From Mytilus edulis (taxonomy: Eukaryota; Mollusca; Bivalvia; Mytilida; Mytilidae): DNA of 64,000 nt. Of this stretch, positions 1 through 12,800 are shown in pieces. Position 1 is the stretch's first letter. Every line of letters begins with the position of its first letter. A program made the translations under genes and the position numbers. The notes below the pieces were generated by a model. It saw nothing but the letters and a program-made list of their open reading frames with translations. It was not told where the DNA came from and made no database searches. The DNA lies in contig NC_092346.1 of NCBI RefSeq assembly GCF_963676685.1, forward strand, positions 79,871,821-79,935,820. Reading direction: 5' to 3'.

Positions 1-3000
1 AATCCCTTTTCTGGCTATTTTCTCAAAATAATATCTTATGCTTTATAATAAATCACCACTTGAAATGTAATTCAATGTCAAGCTTTCGATGAATTTCAAC
101 TTGAACTTCACCTCAAATTGTACTTTATGTCAAAGATAAGTCACTCTCCTTACTTTGTGATGTGTTTTTCAACTGATGTGTATAATTAAAAATATCAAAA
201 CTGGAAACTGTTTAACAATATAATTTTTATGCTTTATCAACATATATACCACATTCACTGTTTCATACATATATAACAATGAAAGTTATTCATAGCAATT
301 TACAGTACATGTACTCATTTTGGCTAAACTGTCCAATATCTTTTCTTTTAGAAAAGAGAAGAAACAACATGACCAATTCAATAAGGCTAATTTTGCTTGC
401 TTTCTGGCATGAAACCTATAGACACTCTGATTATACTCATTTGTTAGTTAAGCTACCATAATTATTGCGAGAAATACCTGTCGAATGTCCTAGGAAAGTA
501 CGATTATCAGAAACATTTATTATATAAACCTTTAGACTGGTACCTATAGTATCAGTGTGTGTTGCAAGAAGAGGTGATACAGTCTTGCTTACAACCATTA
601 AATTTGGATAAAATCTGAATAAACAACAACAACGACACAGGAACCTAATAACACAATAAGACAAATACCTATACCCTCTATTAAGATGTAAAAAATTTCT
701 GATCAAGTTGCTTGTCACTAAGCAGAGACTTTCAAGACCAAGCCATGAGCATCAAATTTCTTAATACACTGATGAGTTCAGAGACGGACACATTAACATG
801 GCGCAGAGTAACAACCAGTTTTATTACTTTACATATCATTCTCAGTGGTGGATCCAGAACTTTCCATAAGGGGTGCTCACTCCAGTCCATCTTCAGTGAT
901 TCCTTATATAAGCAACCAAATTTTTCCCATGTAAGAGGGGGGGGGGACCAATGATTCTAAGAATAATACCTTTAAGGACTATGGATTTAACTTCTAAATA
1001 TAAGAATAACATATTTTCCAGATATACACATACATGATAAAAATGTAAAAATGCTTCAAGTTAATTCTTAGTAAAAGCTGATACACTTATAGCAGTATCT
1101 TTTTTTTTTTAAAGAGCAATGAACTCTGAAACTGAGGTCATGGTCTATTCCAGCAAATTGTATTCACATGTTCATGTACATATATGATGCATTGTTGTTA
1201 TGATAGCCAAGAAACAAACTAAATCATGAAAACATAACCACTTGAGCATAAAACATGTCCAAGACAACATGTAAGGGATAATAACTGAATGACCAAGTCT
1301 CATCATATTAGAAAAAACCTTATTACAAAGCAATATATATTGAGTTATCTGCTAGTGTTAGTGCTGTCATTAAAACTTAGTATTTACTATCATGACTTCC
1401 ACCTAAGCCTAGGCAAAAATATGAGTTTATACAGACAAAAACATAATATATATGAAGAAACATGCAAATGTGGTATTTTATATCTTAATCAAATCTGAAG
1501 TACAAAAAAAGTTCTTCCAAGTACAAATAATGGAAATACATATTTCCAACTGAATGTCAGATGTGCTTATTTTGTATACCATGACAACAAAGATGAACCT
1601 ATCTAAATTATTTAAAATTCTTTTATCAAAAATGTAATGCTTTATTTCTATCGGAGGATTACACAAAGTGTTAAAACAATGATAAATCAAGTTCTTCAAT
1701 GATTAATTTTGCATTTATATATGTATATTTAAGTAAACAATAATTTGATCCAGTACATATTTAGCATGATGAATGAATTTATTGATGTTCATAGCTTCAT
1801 AACACCTAGTGGCAGGAATTGAGTTAATATTTTGGCTTTTAAAAAGTAATACCCAAAAAGTTTAAATAAATTTGTAATCTCATAACTGAGGGAGTTGGTC
1901 ACTTGAATTCTTTTTTCGTAGAATAGTGTTGCTTGCCAGCAAAAAGTTTTAGTATGGTACTGAAAAGACGGTAAAATTGTTGAAGTTAAATAATGAATTA
2001 TTGAAAATTCTAAAGAACAATCTTTTCTCAGATGCACAATTTTAAAGTGAAATATCACCTTAAATATGCTAACATCTATGCAACTGGGCTTACATTTGAA
2101 GCAAAAGGTTACCTTTATTCAAGGTTTCCATTATCATACTAAAAGTACCTAGTATTGCACATTATATTGCCCTTATTAATCATGTTACCCTGCAAACATG
2201 TACCCAACATTCTGCTAAGCCAATTGATTTGAAAAAAAGTTATTTTAGGGAAGTTCCTTTTGACGAAATTTCCTTTTAATTTTATTTTCTTTACATTTTG
2301 AAATATTTGTAATTTAGAAAATCTTCTTAAAAAATTTACTTTAACAAAAATAAAAAACTTTAATTTTTTTGTACAAAAACAGCACATCTGACAATTTTAT
2401 CATTACTGATCACATTATTAGTTTGTTTACAAATGAACTACATAAATGTAACAATGACAATATAACAATATGATGCAGCTACAAAGGAACTGATTGAATT
2501 AATTACACTTAGCTACATTACAACCCACATAAATAAGAAGTGTGAGAGCAGGGAAGGGGCAGAGCCTTGCCCCCAGTGCTTAATCACATCCTCCTCTACG
2601 TGGGTACACTCCTTCATTCCTCTAGATCTGGTCGCTTCATAACTCGAGCTATAAAACAATATACATTCAACTAGTAAAATGTTACATGGTCTAAAATAGA
2701 CCAAGTTTACAATATTGGAGACAAAATGTATAGTTTATGACAAAGTATAACCAAAATGCTATGCACAATAAGGTAATCCCACTGAGCTATCTTGACATTT
2801 TTCATTGTAGGTGTAATTTAATTTTCTTTTATCAATGCAGACACTTAAGTTACTGAAGAGTTCTATATCATTTTTTTTTAACACAACAACATGGAAAGAT
2901 ATAGCATCAAACATAAGTCAATATGAATGTCACAGAATCTGCATGAAATAGCAAAACTCCAAATCATGATTATCATCATTCTCTCTTGAAAGATTGATAA

Positions 3001-6000
3001 GATCTAGTTAAGTAGAAATATAAAACTGACAGAAGAACTGCATCTGGTAGCAAAACTTATTATTCAGGAAGTAATTCAATAAAAACAGGATATTGTAATT
3101 TGGTAAGATCTAGTCTAGCCAAATTTAATTTAATCTGGGGTTAGAAGTCTTTTAACAGAGTAAACCAAAGGTTTTAATAATTTCAGCAGGAATTATTAAA
3201 TATGCATGCCTTGAAGGTAAAGGATTTGAAAAACTATCCTTATTGAAAGACCATAATCAATATTCTGACACACTAGAATATTGTTTGATTGTTTGAATGG
3301 TCACATTTGTAGACAAAAAAGAATTACCATGATTACTATAGTTAAAAGTGCATGTGAGTATTGATATCAATTATGCAACTTGATTAATGAAGGAGACAAA
3401 AAGTAACCATTGATGAATGAGCAAATAAAGATGCAAGTCGTAACAATTTTTGGAGGCTTGAAAGATTTTCCTAGCAATCATCATGCACGATTTTATGATC
3501 CCAACACAAAGCTTATCAGTGAAGTTATAAATTCATGTAAATTGCCATGATTGCTGAAGTTTCAAACAATTTTTGATAACATGCAATTGGATGCAGATAG
3601 ACCATGAATGCCAAAATTAGGGAATTTAACTCCTTTTTCATAGGGTAAATCTTATCTTGAAAAGATATTAATTAAAAAAATCTTTTAAAAATATTACCAA
3701 GGAGATGCTTGGTTACTAATAATGAGACAATTTATCTGCATACAGAATAAAGACTAGGGATTGCGAGGATAGAATACATGGGTTTTATACTGATTTTACA
3801 CATGAAACAGTCATCATAAAATTGTAATAAATAAGAGTCTGCATTGAAATTATCTGTTAACCAAATAGCAAATTTCTTACACAAAAATGTCAAAATAACT
3901 CAAAAATGTAAATACATTTTAATTTATAATATAATTTTGCAAACATAAATATTTAAATATTTTTTAAATATCTTTATCAATCTATATCATCATTTGTCTA
4001 TTTTCAATTTATTTTTTCACAAGAAAAGCCTCTTTTACAAAATTCAGCAAGAGTGAAAACCTTAATAGTTATGAATTCCAAAAAAAATAGCTTATTCCCA
4101 AAAAAAATTACCAAAGAAATCATAGAAAACAATTCTATTTAGATATTAATTTAGTCTGACACTACAAAATTGAAAATAGACAAGGTAACCAGGATCAAAC
4201 AATAAATGGACTGTTCTTTGTAAAATTCAGGTTTATCTTGGTATGATCAAAATGTTTCTTTACTTATTATTTCCGTGGAGTTCCAAACTATTTGAATGCC
4301 ATGATATATTGCAATAAGAGTTGAGTGTAACATTTGAATGTATTTTTATAAATACATGTATATGTAAGTACTTGTAAACTAGTGTATGTGTGCATGTGCA
4401 TGATTAATCATATATGATTTACTTTTTCTCTTTAAGTGTCGTCAAGTATGAAGTATAGAATGAAATTCATGTTAAATGTTAACCAAGGGCTAATTTAAAT
4501 TTTCATCAGAACCATTGTTGGACAAAGAAAATGAAGTTCTTTTTTTACAATTCCTCAAAATATTTGTTTGAACATGCCAATAGTTGATGTAATTAAACAA
4601 TGCTTACTAGTGAAAATAAAAATTTGCCCAAAGCTTTCAGTTACAGTGACAATATGTTTAGGTAGAAATATCAATGTGTTTGTGTAGTGATGTCAATTTT
4701 TTATGCATATTCCTTAATTTTTCATGGACTTTGGCATAGATAATATATAATGTTAATTCTGTATGGTCAATTTTTACATATAATCAAATCTGCTAACGTT
4801 ATCAAAATTATTGAAAAGTATAATGATATCAAGCACACAAAACATAATAAAAGCAGAGTTAAAAATTCCTGATACTATTTTATGATTTTGTATCTATAAA
4901 AACAGACTGAGAAACCCACTTTTAAAATTTTCAAGGACTTTACATCAGAAATTTTAGAACAGAAAAATGTTTACTTGCCAAATACAACTGAAATTTAAAA
5001 AAATCTAAACTGTAAAAGGATAACTTACAAGTAAAAAATAATTTACAAGTTCTAGTTTATGACACCCAATAAAAACCAGTAATGTTTAATGAAGTATTTC
5101 ACATTTATAGTAAAATCTAATACTTTTGAGCCTGTATTTCTCTCTTTTTTCACTGAATTTGCCTTAGCTTAACTGTGTCATATATCAAAGAAATACTTAA
5201 TTTCAATCTTTACCAAAGGCATTATCTTTATTTTTATTTTGACATAAAGAAAATGGAGAAAAATGCCAGGAAAGAATAACAAAATCTTGGCAGGTCATGA
5301 AAATTTCTTTTTAAAACAAACAGGGTTTAAGCTAGGATTTTGAGGGCTTTAGTCACTTTTGCTCGCTATAAAAATCAACCTTATTTGTGTAAAAGCAAGG
5401 GACCAATGATGTATATTACTAGCTTCATCTTTTGACTTTGTCAGATTTTAAAGGATTGAGGCACCAGCATGATTGGCAGTTATTGTATGATTTGACTGTA
5501 TTGGCCATTATTATGAAAGATTCTGACATGGAATCCAGAAATTTTGTTCAAAATTTCTCTTCAGTTTGTTCCAGGGGTCATTCCTGATTAACAAAAGTTA
5601 GATTCTATTTTTTTTAAACAAGGAATCACAGCAGAAATTAAGTTGCAATGATTATTTCACTGCATAATCATTATCCTTATAAAAGGTCTAAATCGATATT
5701 TGGAAATCATTTCTATCAAGTTGGAAATGTATAAAATCCTTTATGGAACATAATAGACTGAAAGGAGGTTGTAAAAAGTCAACAATAGATCACGTTTTAT
5801 TACTACTTTCGGTTTTAAAATGAAACGGAAACGGGAAGTGACACGTGGATAATAAATTCAAAACGAGTCCGGAATAATCAGGAAATTATCATTCTTCTAT
5901 CTAAATTCCTTTAGTAAGAGATATATATCTGTCTTGTTTAATTAATTCTGAACATGTGAATGATTTCGTATTTTACGTTTTTAATGTCTATAAATAGTTA

Positions 6001-6807
6001 AAGGAATACTTTCACGCTTGCGTAGAACACAATACAGGAAGCACCTGTTAAACTCGTGAAAGTTTTGAATAAACACAATAAAATTCTTTATTTTAAATGG
6101 AAATTGTCGAAAGTTTTTGATGAAAATTTAAATTAAATATGACGAAAATGCCTTCGAATGATGAATCTACGACATACGAACTTCAGATTGTGATCGTTTG
6201 AGAAATATTGAAATTCAAATGCGAATTGTCCGGGGTGTTATAATTTTGATTAAATGACGAAACCAGAGACATATAATACATTATTATACATTATTATATG
6301 TCTCTGAAGAAACTATACTCTTGGTTGTTGAAATGCCGACTGAATGATTTTCCTGGGGAAATAATTATGATGGTCATTCAATCATGGGGTTTATTAATAA
6401 TTAACGGATTAGTGCCCCATCCGATGGCGATAAGCGGATTAGTTGTAATCACAACTTGTAACACCTGTTGAAAATGTCAATTACCTGGAGGTCATAAACT
6501 TGTCAAAAACATGAAGACGGGTAGATTTATAGTTTTTATTGCAAAATGTTTTTAACACTTTCAAAACTAAAGTGACGAAATGGATTTGAAATACTTTCGT
6601 CACTGAGAAAACTCTTTCGTAAAATACGAAAGTGACGAGCGCTAACAAAATCATTGAAACAAATAAAGGCTTGAAATACTTTAGGTAGCTTGAATAGCAG
6701 ATTTGATTATATAATAAGAAGCCCCCTTAGATTTTGATCATACCATTTGCAGCAGCGTGTGTAAGCTGATTATTCTTAACGTTAAGATAACAGAACATAA
6801 TTTTTAC
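1..6807. other. AT-rich stretch, probably the last carrier intron seen
   Basis: Both strands were read for the missing carrier C-terminus and for other coding signal; none was found. The longest open frames are under 100 codons, low in complexity and without motif. Notable only are a run of ten G at 937-946, a 13-bp-arm hairpin at 6265-6305 and several ACTTTCGTCACT-type inverted motifs at 6547-6635. Confidence 0.6.
6265..6305. repeat. Perfect 13-bp-arm hairpin
   Basis: Arms AGAGACATATAAT (6265-6277) and ATTATATGTCTCT (6293-6305) enclose a 15-base loop built from ACATTATTAT. It lies in the presumed last carrier intron. No flanking duplication was identified. Confidence 0.8.
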
Positions 6808-6868
6808 CTTTACTACGTCAATTGGAGTTGAGGCAATAGCACCAGCCAGACCTGCTAGAAAACTGGAT
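6808..6868 (-). CDS. Carrier coding exon 7 (third signature motif)
   Basis: 61 bp encoding [20 protein letters not shown] after the split Leu. Acceptor TTTTGTAG, donor AAGGTAAAA. The third carrier signature ends exactly at the exon end. The expected continuation (basic matrix loop, then the last helix with its W-L-R-x-G-P-W type motif) is not found in 1-6800. Confidence 0.92.
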
Positions 6869-9800
6869 CTACAAAATAAAACATTTATATTCAAATAAGG
6901 CAAAAAGATTATGCTTACACTGTACCATACATTTTCCATTTTAATTTCACTACAAAATTCACAAGTTTTTCTCTTTTCCATCTGGCCATGTTTTCTGAGA
7001 AAATGTAAAGCCCTGTATTAAAAGGTTCAATTAATTACATATAAGTCAATCTATATAGTTAATATTCGAAACTTAGATATATTCACCATTTTCATAATTA
7101 TGTATCATATAGTTTAAATAATATATAGAAAAGAAATAAATCTTTATGAAAAACTATCTTTTTTGTGTCAAAACTAGCATAACTTTCTAATTTCAATGAA
7201 AAGAATACAATGGGAGGACCAAAAACATTCAGTAAATACCTTGACAAAACATATCTTTTACTGTAACAGTATATGTGTTAAAATAAATCATCTTTTAGAC
7301 TAAAATATCTAAATTCATGATATGTTACCTAGGCCTAAATCTTTTTGATTTCAGAAGATTTTGTCAATTTTCAACAAAATCTTTATTTTTGGTCTATGAC
7401 CTTTAAAACTAGATAGGAGGAAAAACAATCTGTTTAAAACTGTGACAAACATTTCAGATTATGTTTGCTCTTTTATTACAATGTACTGTTTAAATTTATT
7501 TTTAAAAGATAAAAGGTTCACCATTCTGATTATAATTAATATAGCAGTTATTGCCCTTTGATTATAAAATGGTTGTTAAGCTACTATACTCTTTTTAATC
7601 TACAATGAGCTATCACAGAACAAAATGTATTTATATCACTTAAACTAGGATATATTTCATTAGGTATAAAGTGACAACTTACAAGAAATGTGTTGGCTTT
7701 GTATCACCAAGATATCCTGATTGCACTATAACTTTTTTGCATAGATCATAAGCTGGTAATTCCACCCCAGCTACGGTGGCCGCTCTCTGAGCTGTGGGTA
7801 CAACACCCTGCAAACAAAATAGAAATTTAAGGTATTATGGGAAGTAGAACTTGAGAGTAAATAAATGTAATGAACTTTGTTAGGCACAACTGTTCTGTGA
7901 CAGAAAAAAAATTCAATGTTGACAGTATGTAGTTCATCATTAATAACATATATTGGTGACCAGGTTCATTAGATATAATTATGCACAGGTAACAAACTGA
8001 TGTACCCAACATATTCCGTGTAATTTTATTTATGCCTGTTTTCCAATAAAATGTCAATAAATAATCTATTTCAGAAATCTTATTCTAATCTTCACAATAC
8101 AACTTTATCCCCTGAATTTCTTATCAAACTCCTGTATACTTATTAAATAATTAATTATCTTTTGATATACAAACCCTCCATAATCCTCGTAATCCTTCCT
8201 GTTTATAAATGTTAATAAATGCATGGAACATGTCTTCTCCACTTCCTTCTCTTCCTTTAACTTGCATTCGCACCTTGAAAATACAATAATATTTTTAAAA
8301 TATTACATCAGTTTTTAATGTAGAATCTGATCATGTTCAGTAATTATCGTTGTTGATGTGGTTCATAAGTGTTTCTTGTTTCTCTGTTTTTTATCTAGAT
8401 TTGACCATTGGTTTTCCTGTTTGAATGGTTTTACACATCATTTTTGGGCCCTTTAATAGTTTGCTGTTCGTTGTGAGCCAAGGCTCTGTGTTGAAGACCG
8501 CACTTTGACCAATAATGGTTAACCATATTTACTTTTATAAGTTGTGACTTGGATGGAGAGTTGTCTCATCATTTGCTCATTGACACTCATATACCACATC
8601 TTATATCTAGAACATTTTTTTCAAATTCAAAAAAAGAAAGATGTCCTTTAAGTTTTTTACCATTGTTTACAACTTTAGTCATGTACAGACATAGGAGCTT
8701 CGTCTTTGTCGTTCTTGACTTGCTTAAATAGAACTACAGTTTTACAGGCATATTTTTTCACTTACTTTGAGCAAATCTGTGGGATTGGCAGCTGCACTGG
8801 AGAGGATTCCGGCAATGACACCACATAACACGTTAACTGATAAAGTTTCATCTGTAAATATATTTCATTCCATATAGATAAATGTGTTCAAACATTTAAA
8901 ATAAATAAGAATGTGGCAGTACAGTTTATTTGATCAAAGCAAGAACTCTAAAAGCATAATGGATTCAGATATTTCTGATCTTTTGGAAATACTGGATTTC
9001 CACTACCTTATTAAAATATGTCGCCCAAATATACTCAAACACATGACAAATATATTCAAAATTGCCACCATGCAAAGTTGATAGCACATTTAATTTAGCT
9101 GCTTTAACCATGTGGGAAACTTAAGTGAACTGAGCCAAATATGATGCTGAAAAATTAGATATTGATGGTCACTGCTTCAACTTTGATTAAAATTGAGAAT
9201 GGAAATGGGGAATGTGTCAATGAGACAACAACCTGATCATAGAGCAGACAACAGCCGAGGTCACCAATAGGTCTTCAATGCAGCGAGAAACTCCCGCACC
9301 CAGAGGAGTCCTTCAGCTGGCCCCTTTACAAATATGTTACTAATTCAGTGATAAAAGACGTCATACTGAACTCTGAATTATACACGGGAAACTCAAATTA
9401 AAAATCATACAAGACTAACAAAAGCGCTCCTGACTTGGGACAGGCACAACCAGGTGCTCCGCAGGGCGCAGCTTTATACGACCGCAGAGGTCGAACCCTG
9501 AACAGTTGGGGCAAGTATGGACAAAACATTCAAGCGTGATACAGCTCTGAATTTGGATTGTGATCAAATTTTTGACATTACATGGGTTTTTTTTTACACA
9601 AAACAAATGTCAAGATTTTACAAATCAATTAAAGATTTCTTCTTATTTAAATCTAAAATTAAATAGTTGACACAGCATAGGTTTCTGACACAGAATGTGG
9701 TCTAATGAACTTAAAAGTTTTTTTTTGCCTTTGAGCAATTCACTATGCTGTTGAATATTAATCCTCTCAAAAAAATGTTTGAAGAAATTTTCTTTTTATT

Positions 9801-12800
9801 TATGAAATCTGAAATGAGAAAAATTTACCCCCCCCCCCCCTTTTTTCACATCCCCGTTTCCCTTTTTCCAAAACTGATATCAATTCAAATTTCTAATGGA
9901 GTTTGCAACAATAACTACTCTTTTAAATACATCATAAAATATTAAAATGTAAAATAAAGTGCTTGTTATCACTGAATGGTAAAGATTGGTTGGTAGTAAA
10001 AGTGAATATACATTGTTTATTGTATAAAACAATAAAAAAAACTTCATCAGCAACATTTTATATTGGCAAATTTCCAATGAAGTTATTTACATAAAGTTAT
10101 TGGCAAATAAAAATAGAAAATGACATCATAGTCATGTCTGGCAAATTTCCAACATACATTATCTAAAACATTTTAGATAAGATAAGGAAAAAAAGCTTCA
10201 TCAGCAACATTTTATATTGGCAAATTTCCAATGAAGTTATTTACATAAAGTTATTGGCAAATAAAAATAGAAAATGACATCATAGTCATGTCTGGCAAAT
10301 TTCCAACATATATTATCATCTACTATTCTATACAAAGAAAGATAACTCCAATTGAAAATTAATTGCTATTGCACAATATTGTGCAATTAGATATTTCTTG
10401 CTATTGTGCAATACTGTGCAATTGAAAATTTCTTGCTATTGCACAATACTTGATATGGAATCCTGATTTGGACCAACTTGAAAACTGGGCCCATAATCAA
10501 AAATCAAAGTACATATTTAGATAAAGCATATCAAATAAGCCCAAGAATTTAATTTTTGTTAAAATCAAACTTAGTTTAATTTGGACCCTTTGGACCTTAA
10601 TGTAGACCAATTTGAAAACTGGACCAAAAATTAAGAATCTACATACACAGTTAGATTTGGCATATCAAAGAACCCATTTATTCAATTTTTGAAGAAATCA
10701 AACAAAGTTTAATTTTGGACCCCCATTTGGACCAACTTGAAAACTAGGCCAATAATTAAAAATCTAAGTACATTTTTAAATTCAGCATATCAAAGAACCC
10801 CAAGGATTCAATTTTTGTTAAAATCAAACTAAGTTTAATTTTGGACCCTTTGGACCTTAATGTAGACCAATTTGAAAACGGGACCAAAAATTAAGAATCT
10901 ACATACATAGTTAGATTCGGCATATCAAAGAACCCCAATTATTCAATTTTTGATGAAATCACACAAAGTTCAATTTTGGACCCTTTGGGCCCCTTATTCC
11001 TAAACTGTTAGGACCAAAACTCCCAAAATCAAACCCAACCTTCCTTTTATGGTCATAAACCTTGTGTTTAAATTTCATAGATTTCTATTTACTTATACTA
11101 AAGTTATGGTGCAAAAACCAAAAATAATGCTTAATAGGGCCCCTTTTTGGCCCCTAATTCATAAACTGTTGTGACCTCAACTCCAAAAATCAATCCCAAC
11201 CTTCCTTTTGTGGTCATAAACCTTGTGCTAAAATTTCATTGATTTCTATTTACTTATACTAAAGTTATTGTGCGAAAACCAAGAATAATGCTTATTAGGG
11301 CCCTTTTTTGGCCCTTAATTCCTAAACTGTTGGAACCAAAACCCCCAAAATCAATCCCAACCTTCCTTTTGTGGTCATAAACCTTGTGTCAAAATTTCAT
11401 AGATTTCTATTCACTTAAACTAAAGTTATAGTGCGAAAACCAAGAAAATGCTTATTTGGGCCCTTTTTGGCCCCTAATTCCTAAAATGTTGGGACCAAAA
11501 CTCCCAAAATCAATACCAACCTTCCTTTTGTGGTCATAAACCTTGTGTTAAAACTTCATAGATTTCCATTCACTTTTACTAAAGTTAGAGTGCGAAAACT
11601 AAAAGTATTCGGACGCCGGACGACGACGACGACGACGACGCCGACGCCAACGTGATAGCAATATACGACGAAAAATTTTTCAAATTTTGCGGTCGTATAA
11701 AAATGCTGAAGGGTTAAACATGTTTTTTTGAGATATCAACCCTCCCCCTATACCTCTAGCCAATGTAGATAACAAACGCACAACAATACACATAGTAAAA
11801 CTCAGTTTAAGAGATGTCCGAGTCCAATGTCAGAATAGGTAACAAAAGAAACTAAACAAAATGAGGATAATACATAAATTAACAAAGGACTACTAGCAGT
11901 TACTGACATGCCAGCTCCAGACCTCAATTAAACTGATTGAAAGATTATGGCTTCATCCTATGAATATCAAGCACAATTTCTCCTCTTGATTGCACACATT
12001 TGATTTTGGTTTTCTTTGTATGTTGCATAGACATACAAATTACCAAAATGCAAAGTTGATAGCACATTTAATTTACCTGCTTTAACCATTAACCATGTGG
12101 AAACTTAAGTGAACTGAGCCAAATATGATGCTGAAAAATTAAGATATTGTTGGTTACTACTTCCAAGCTTGATTGTACACATTTCACATTTGTTTTCTTT
12201 GTATGTTGCAAAGGCATGACCACAGATTTGAATGTAAAACACCAGAGTGTCTATTGAAGAATTGTATGTCACGTTAACAATAAAAGGTAACCACTTCCTT
12301 GTGCAAGATCAGAAAAGATGCTGTTAAGCTAAAACATTTTACCTGCTGGGTCTGGAACAAGTGTTCTTTTCAATGTATGATAAACTCCTATCTTTATAGT
12401 TCCATATGATGCTTGTCTTAGTAAGGCTGGAGCAATTCTGAAGTAGAAATTTTAAATTGTCATGCTATTACATGTATCCAGTACAAGAACTTACAATCAA
12501 GGCATTGATAAAAGTCAATTAGGATTTATTTTCAAGTCTGAATATGTAATTTCATTGAGTTATTGAATTATAAGTTTGTGAAAACTGTCCCAAACAGATT
12601 GTAGCAGAGTTCAATTTTCAACTTCATAAGTATAAGAAGATGCAATTTACCTATCACTAATTCTGTAATGTATATGCAATACTGCACTGTATCTCAAATT
12701 ATTATGGTTTTGGTTTTTACACCTTGAGGTTTAAATATGTATTGATCATTAAACATGTATCTAACAAGATTGTTGCATGTGACATGTCATTATACACCAT

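Larger units (their letters stand above)
9191..11960 (+). repeat. Dispersed repeat (CAACAACC...CAGCGAGAAA family), split by an insertion
   Basis: The left half (9191-9448) reads GAGACAACAACC, GAGCAGACAACAGCCGAGG, GCAGCGAGAAACTCCCGCAC and GACTTGGGACAGGCAC. The right half (11702-11960) resumes with AATGCTGAAGGGTTAAACATG and ATATCAACCCTCCCCC. Other copies are at 27390-27680 and 39875-40135 (plus) and 42390-42545 (minus). The continuity is clear from the 39.9-kb copy, where the bases either side of the break are close together. Confidence 0.75.

Noticed and set aside
1..6800. Search for the missing last exon(s) of the carrier gene
   Set aside because: No minus-strand frame with the expected W-L-R-x-G-P-W type helix or R-M-M-N-Q-like loop was seen, so I conclude it is outside the window rather than hidden here.
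10470..11600. Regular blocks in the intron as a CRISPR-like array
   Set aside because: The units are contiguous, diverged tandem repeats without unique spacers and lie in a eukaryotic intron.
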